47,404 bases of DNA from Bacteroidota bacterium (GTDB lineage Bacteria; Bacteroidota; Bacteroidia; Chitinophagales; Saprospiraceae): assembly GCA_029572935.1 (NCBI GenBank), contig JAKQHM010000054.1:1-47404 (forward strand), written 5' to 3'. Shown here one piece after another: positions 43,379-47,404 of the stretch (its first letter is position 1; the number at the start of each line of letters is the position of its first letter). The translations under genes and the position numbers were made by a program. A model generated the notes under the pieces. It did no database searches. It saw only the letters and a program-made list of their open reading frames with translations, and was not told the DNA's origin.

Positions 43379-45037
43379 TCATTTTTTGAAGTAGGGTTCC
43401 AGTTCGTCTCCAAAGTAGCGAAGCGCGTTCATGACCGGCAGCGGAATGCCACCACCCAGGGCGCAAAGGGAACCCCGCTTCATCGTATCCAGGAGGTCAT
43501 CCATCAGTTTGCGGTCGATCTTATAATTGTGATCGGTGCGCGCTTTGTGGATCAGTTCTTTACCCCTCGTAGAGCCCAGACGGCAGGGAAAGCACTTGCC
43601 ACAGCTTTCGTGGGCCGTAAATTCAAACAAATGCTCCAGGTAGTAAATTATGGGAAACTCCTCAGGGACGCTCACCACGGAAGCGTGGCCCAGCATAAAT
43701 CCCTGGGCAGCAAAGGATTCAAAATCCAGACTTAGATCCGGGATTTTTGAGACGGGTACCAGTCCTCCAAGCGGGCCCCCGATGTGCAGGGCTTTGACCG
43801 GCCGGCGAAAGCCCTGGCCCATCTCCTCGACTACGGTCTGCAGGGGCGTGCCCATCTCCAGCTCGTAGATACCCGGTCTGCGGAAGGCGCTGTCCAGAGA
43901 GACGAGTTTAGTCCCGGTGGATTTTCCATTGCCCAGGGCTGCATAAGCCGCGCCCCCCTCGGTGCATATAAAGGGAATGCCGGCGAGAGTTTCCACGTTG
44001 TTGACGACCGTAGGTTTGAGAAACAGTCCCTGATGTACAGGAAATGGAGGCCTCACGCGGACTTCGGGCCTTTGGCCTTCTATGGAGGAGAGGAGTGCGG
44101 TCTCTTCACCGCAGATGTAAGCTCCCTGTGCTTTGATCACTTTGAATTCAAAGGAAAATTCGCTGCCCAGCAGGTTTTCCCCCAGCAGGCCCTCTGACCT
44201 CCAGGTTTCCACCGTTTTCTGGATGTGGTCCACGGAGGCAGGGTATTCTGCCCGGATGTACACCACGCCCCGGCTTGCCCCGGTGACATATCCGGCGATC
44301 CACATCCCGGCCAGCACCAGTTCAGCCTGATGTTCCAGCAGATAGCGATCCGAATACGATCCGGGATCGCCTTCGTCGGCATTGCAGACGATGTACTTCT
44401 GGTCGCCCTGGGCATTCCTGCAGCCTTCCAGTTTGATGGCGATCGGGAAACCGGCTCCACCGCGGCCTCTCAGGCCGGAGGTCCTGATCTCGGAAAGAAT
44501 GTCGCTGCTCTGACGGGCCAGGACAGATTGAAATAAGGATCGGATCTCGGCAGTGGTCCTGGCAGGTCCGGTGAGGATCTGCCGGCCCAAATGGCCTACG
44601 GTGTATTTTTCGGCACTGACCGTATTATTTCCTGATACAATCTCCTTCACATGGTGCAGATCCGCTCCGGAGTAATTGTGGCCTTGATAGTGGAAGGCTA
44701 CGTTCTCATGGCAGCGTCCGAGGCAACACATTTCACCGATTTCTTCAGCAGAAAAGTGTTGCTGCAGTTCGGATCTGAGGGCAGGCTGGGTACCCGCGGC
44801 CAGGCAGGCGGAACCATTGCATACATACACTTTCTTCCCGCTGTTGGCATGCCGGGTGAAATCGTAAAAACTGGCCGTGCCAAAGACATTGGCCGTGCCC
44901 GTCAGGAATTCCTCTGAGATGGCCTTGATGGATTCGGCAGAAAGACTTCCATTGGCCTCCGCGGCATGGCCGATCCTTTCAAACAAATTATCTTCCAGGC
45001 CTTTGCGGTCAGAAATATGGCTGAGGTTCTTTGACAT
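43379..45037 (-). CDS. nuoF: Stand-alone fusion of NADH-dehydrogenase NuoE and NuoF subunits (HoxF/FdsB-like)
   Basis: 552 residues from ATG 45037 (a longer frame to 45088 has no family sequence). The N-terminal NuoE/thioredoxin-like part has a [2Fe-2S] site of Cys73, Cys78, Cys105 and Cys109 ('VCNGSAC' and 'CCLGRCH'). The NuoF part has the FMN/NADH motifs 'TSGLRGRGGAGFP', 'CNADEGDPGSYSDRYLLE' and 'GAYICGEETALLSSIEGQRP'. The [4Fe-4S] site is in 'ESCGKCFPCRLG' with a fourth Cys in 'RGSLCALGGG'. Such diaphorase subunits accept electrons from NADH and usually sit next to a hydrogenase, formate dehydrogenase or complex I module. None is found here, so its partner is unknown. Confidence 0.88.
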   Translation of the reverse strand: MSKNLSHISDRKGLEDNLFERIGHAAEANGSLSAESIKAISEEFLTGTANVFGTASFYDFTRHANSGKKVYVCNGSACLAAGTQPALRSELQQHFSAEEIGEMCCLGRCHENVAFHYQGHNYSGADLHHVKEIVSGNNTVSAEKYTVGHLGRQILTGPARTTAEIRSLFQSVLARQSSDILSEIRTSGLRGRGGAGFPIAIKLEGCRNAQGDQKYIVCNADEGDPGSYSDRYLLEHQAELVLAGMWIAGYVTGASRGVVYIRAEYPASVDHIQKTVETWRSEGLLGENLLGSEFSFEFKVIKAQGAYICGEETALLSSIEGQRPEVRVRPPFPVHQGLFLKPTVVNNVETLAGIPFICTEGGAAYAALGNGKSTGTKLVSLDSAFRRPGIYELEMGTPLQTVVEEMGQGFRRPVKALHIGGPLGGLVPVSKIPDLSLDFESFAAQGFMLGHASVVSVPEEFPIIYYLEHLFEFTAHESCGKCFPCRLGSTRGKELIHKARTDHNYKIDRKLMDDLLDTMKRGSLCALGGGIPLPVMNALRYFGDELEPYFKK

Positions 45038-45267
45038 GAGGTCCTTATTTGATCGGTTTTTGACTTTACATTGTCCTTGACTTAACATCCCGCTGCCAGG
45101 GCAGCACGAAGGGGAATCAAGGAGTCAATAAAGGGTAAAGTTATACGATTTTTCCCTCATCAGGCGCTCTGCTGCTATTTTCCCGAATTGACCGGATGAG
45201 TTCTTGTTGCTTGATTCGAATACCGCAATTCAATTTTGCGATTAAATTAAAAATTAAAATTATTTAA

Positions 45268-45298
45268 TTGTCTGGGCCAGACAGAATTGTTATCTTTG
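45268..45298 (+). promoter_or_regulatory. Promoter of the 88-residue glycine-rich protein
   Basis: TTG (45268-45270), a 20-nt spacer and TATCTTTG (45291-45298), a near-ideal Bacteroidota promoter. Start site near 45304, leader about 34 nt. The 300-bp gap 45038-45337 has no gene; it holds this promoter and the palindrome. Confidence 0.65.
45269..45283. promoter_or_regulatory. 15-bp palindrome in the promoter spacer, likely operator
   Basis: TGTCTGGGCCAGACA is a perfect inverted repeat (7-bp arms about a single G at 45276) placed between the -33 and -7 boxes. A repressor bound here would block RNA polymerase. The regulator is not identified. Confidence 0.5.
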
Positions 45299-45337
45299 AA
45301 AGGACAATTTATTTATTCACCAAATCAAACAAACGAA

Positions 45338-45604
45338 ATGGAAACGATTCTTCCTTACCTCATCAACACCCTGCTCGGAGCCGGAGGTGGTTACCTGGGC
45401 AACCTTTTGAAAAAAAATGGACTGGGCATGATCGGCAATCTGCTGGCCGGCGCCGTGGGCGGCAACGTATTGCCCCTGATCCTGGGACAGCTGATGAACA
45501 GCGGCGGTGAAGCTGCCGGTGGTCTCGATATTGTCGGAATGATCTCCGCCTTGCTGGGAGGAGGGGCAGGATCCCTGTTGGGCGGTCTGTTTAAGAAAGC
45601 CTGA
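45338..45604 (+). CDS. Small glycine-rich hydrophobic protein
   Basis: 88 residues from ATG 45338. Two hydrophobic, Gly-rich helices ('LINTLLGAGGGYLGNLLKKN', 'GMIGNLLAGAVGGNVLPLIL', 'MISALLGGGAGSLLGGLFKK') with glycine-zipper spacing. Such proteins often insert in membranes or oligomerise. It has its own promoter and palindromic operator and ends at a strong terminator, so it is a single controlled gene. Not a known family to me. Confidence 0.65.
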   Translation: METILPYLINTLLGAGGGYLGNLLKKNGLGMIGNLLAGAVGGNVLPLILGQLMNSGGEAAGGLDIVGMISALLGGGAGSLLGGLFKKA

Positions 45605-45641
45605 TCTGCATATTCTTTAATTCATTTGATAGAAATCATTG

Positions 45642-45668
45642 ACCAGCCTCCGGGCTGGTTTTTTTTTG
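45642..45668 (+). terminator. Intrinsic terminator after the glycine-rich protein gene
   Basis: ACCAGCC (45642-45648) pairs with GGCTGGT (45653-45659) over a TCCG tetraloop, followed by about ten T. Confidence 0.85.
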
Positions 45669-45732
45669 GCGTTACTATAAAGGTTGTTCAGAGTGATTCA
45701 TATTAAGACACGTTGAAGATTCCTGAAGACCT

Positions 45733-45740
45733 TACCTTTG
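45733..45740 (+). promoter_or_regulatory. -7 box of the PAP2 gene
   Basis: TACCTTTG matches TAnnTTTG. It ends 10 nt before the ATG at 45751, so the message would have almost no leader. Confidence 0.45.
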
Positions 45741-45750
45741 TCCCTCAGAA

Positions 45751-46698
45751 ATGTTGAAGGAACAGGACACAAACAAGACGGGTCCCGGCAAAGGCTTTTT
45801 CCAGACCCTTTGGGACTTTTTTAAAAGTTTGCGCACAGAAGAACAGCTTTCGCTCCTGTTCTTTGTGCCGATGAGCTTTCTTACTTTTTATTTTGTGGGA
45901 GAAAAGGGTTATCCCAACGGCGCACGCGAGCGGTTTTACATTACATTCGGTCTTATGCTCCTGTATGGCTGGCTGCAGTGGAAACACAGCGGAGTGAAAT
46001 GGGTCCGGGTGTTTCGCGATATAGCCCCTTTTTTCTTTTGCATCGCGATCTACACCAACCTCCACGATCTGGTTTATTTTCTTCACCCCACCAATATCGA
46101 CGATCGCCTGATCGCCATAGACCAATGGATGTTTGGTTGTCAGCCTTCCGTGGAAGCACTCCGGTACCGGCCGGAGTGGTGGGAGCGATGGCTGGAGATC
46201 AACTATTCCCTGTTTTTTTATTTCCCTGTGATTCTGGCTCTGGTCCTTTACCTCAAAAAACGGATCCCGGAATACCGCACTTTTCTGGTCACCATCATGG
46301 CTACCTTTTTCACCGGATATTTCCTGTACGTGATCTTTCCCGCTGTTGGGCCCAAGCATTATTTCAAGGAGCTATTCCGACAACCCGAACTCATGAACTG
46401 GAAGCTCGAGGAAAACATGTACAATTTCTTTCACATCAGCGAGCGCGTCCGCCGCGATGCCTTCCCCAGTCTGCACAATGCGATCACTGTACTGGTTATG
46501 GCCTTTGCGTTTCGCTATGAACGCATGGTGTTTTACCTGATGGCGCCTTTTGCTTTCTCTCTGATGCTGGCCACCGTCTGGCTGGGGCATCACTATGTGA
46601 TCGACGTCTTTGCGGGATGGCTGCTTGCTTTTCTGGCCTACCGGTATTTTCCACTTTGGGAGGAAAGGAGGATGGGGAAATTGAATCCATCGAAATAA
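45751..46698 (+). CDS. PAP2-family membrane phosphatase
   Basis: 315 residues with about six membrane helices. The phosphatase motifs are 'RRDAFPSLHNAITVLVMAF' (the PSxH His) and 'TVWLGHHYVIDVFAGWLLAF' (the HHxxxD site); a basic motif 1 is less clear. The layout resembles the inositolphosphotransferase/PAP2_3 group, which removes phosphate from or transfers head groups on lipids at the outer face of the inner membrane. It is alone, with its own -7 box. Confidence 0.85.
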   Translation: MLKEQDTNKTGPGKGFFQTLWDFFKSLRTEEQLSLLFFVPMSFLTFYFVGEKGYPNGARERFYITFGLMLLYGWLQWKHSGVKWVRVFRDIAPFFFCIAIYTNLHDLVYFLHPTNIDDRLIAIDQWMFGCQPSVEALRYRPEWWERWLEINYSLFFYFPVILALVLYLKKRIPEYRTFLVTIMATFFTGYFLYVIFPAVGPKHYFKELFRQPELMNWKLEENMYNFFHISERVRRDAFPSLHNAITVLVMAFAFRYERMVFYLMAPFAFSLMLATVWLGHHYVIDVFAGWLLAFLAYRYFPLWEERRMGKLNPSK

Positions 46699-47060
46699 TC
46701 TTTCCGGTCAGCAAATATTTTTGTGCGGATGATATAAGAGATGACACTATTTTGATTAAAGAATTCTTTTGTTGCGGCATCCAAAGAGGATCGACAATGA
46801 ATAGTTATTTTGTCACAGAGAACATGAAAAAATTTATCATGCCCTCTTAGTTAATATTATGTTAAAACGGTAAATAATCTTTAAGTAGAAAATTAAATTT
46901 GTCTTTAAAACAATTCTCAATTGACCTTTCTGATGCTCCCATCATTCACTCTTTTAATTTATGATTGCACTACTGGATTTGCTGCCGGAAATTCGGATCA
47001 GCTAATTTCAATCCTCATATGCATTAATTAGATCTGTCTCTCAATTTAAATGCACCCAAC
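46699..47060 (+). other. AT-rich gene-free gap with a -7-like box
   Basis: 362 bp without a convincing gene. TAAATTTG at 46894-46901 matches TAnnTTTG, about 160 nt before the next gene. The base composition turns AT-rich here and stays so to the window end. Confidence 0.35.
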
Positions 47061-47404
47061 ATGAGGTATATATTTATTTTTTCAATTTTTACTTTTCATT
47101 TGCTCGAGGCCCAGGTCCGATGGAAGCCAGTTTCAAATGGTCCCTATTCAGTTTCAGAGGATTTTGCAATGGACAAAAGTGGAAATATTTATCTTTCTAT
47201 CAAGGGCAATGACCTGATCTTTCAATGTAATATTCACCAGCCAAATTGGAATTTAAATCATTGCCTAAAGTGTTGAATCGTTTTTTCCGGCAAAGTGACC
47301 ACTTTTGTAACCCTTTCCTGGATTTCAACGACACCTTGATTGCATTAACCAGATTTGGTCCTTACCGCTATTTTGGATCTCATTTTGCGAAAGATACTGT
47401 AGGT
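47061..47404 (+). pseudogene. Exported hypothetical protein with an apparent frameshift, runs off the right edge
   Basis: The first frame gives a signal peptide 'MRYIFIFSIFTFHLLEAQVR' and 'SEDFAMDKSGNIYLSIKGND', a propeller-like strand pattern, then a stop at 47274-47276. The other frame is open from 47231 to the edge and reads 'SPAKLEFKSLPKVLNRFFRQ', 'NPFLDFNDTLIALTRFGPYR' and 'YFGSHFAKDTVG', which looks like the natural continuation. A one-base change between about 47215 and 47240 would join them. It is either a real pseudogene or a sequencing error. The gene is incomplete at the window end. Confidence 0.55.

Noticed and set aside
43379-45037. Subunit of an NAD-reducing hydrogenase operon
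   Set aside because: No hydrogenase small or large subunit, nor maturation gene, lies near it.
1-47404. CRISPR arrays, tRNA and rRNA genes
   Set aside because: No regularly spaced direct repeats, cloverleaf-like sequences or rRNA core motifs were seen by eye.

Overview
The window looks like a chromosome segment of a member of the Bacteroidota, most likely a Saprospiraceae-like lineage. The evidence is type IX secretion signals of both kinds (a gliding-motility-associated C-terminus at 3614-6184 and type A 'YPNP' tails), many -7 boxes of the Bacteroidota form TAnnTTTG, an atpBEFHAG cluster without atpD/atpC, a TolC-RND efflux operon, DUF3667, DUF937 and DUF2147 genes, and a bacterial 3-hydroxyanthranilate dioxygenase. 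The family-level placement is inference; the phylum is well supported. I see no tRNA, rRNA or CRISPR array.

Layout. Positions 1-3578 form a visibly AT-rich accessory stretch: a decayed IS66 transposase fragment, a beta-barrel-like protein, an exported thermolysin-type (M4) peptidase, an IS4-like transposase 5' end, and a 46-bp exact copy of part of the peptidase gene sitting at the composition boundary. From 3614 the sequence becomes an ordinary balanced-GC core. It holds a large T9SS-secreted protein, a Wzx-like flippase, a lipoprotein, a YbeY-alkyltransferase-like fusion, a DUF2147 protein, an FkbM methyltransferase beside a thioredoxin-MsrA fusion, and an ECF sigma / small partner / M48 protease unit. 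These are followed by an RsbW-like kinase translationally coupled to a 1117-residue membrane coiled-coil protein.

Positions 18.5-22.6 kb hold a cytochrome-like anchor-V protein, a tight minus-strand run (3-hydroxyanthranilate dioxygenase, LpxH, a hypothetical) and a phosphopantetheinyl transferase with an overlapping lipoprotein. Positions 22.6-23.5 kb have no gene but contain a promoter-like box, nested stem-loops and two strong intrinsic terminators: a candidate structured RNA. Then come DUF3667, a family 2 glycosyltransferase, metK, an outer-membrane protein and a DUF937 protein.

Positions 28.5-34.0 kb are the ATP synthase operon, with a His-rich AtpB and a terminator-like hairpin between atpE and atpF. 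Next are a three-gene RND efflux operon, a SAM methyltransferase, a small lipoprotein, thrS, a stand-alone NuoE-NuoF fusion, a small glycine-rich protein with an apparent operator in its promoter, and a PAP2 phosphatase. After 46.7 kb the sequence is AT-rich again and ends in a frameshifted exported protein that runs off the edge.

Most of the window is housekeeping and envelope biology. The points most worth following up are the structured RNA candidate, the YbeY-ATL fusion, the thioredoxin-MsrA fusion, the atpE/atpF hairpin, the operator at 45269-45283 and the 46-bp duplication at the composition junction.
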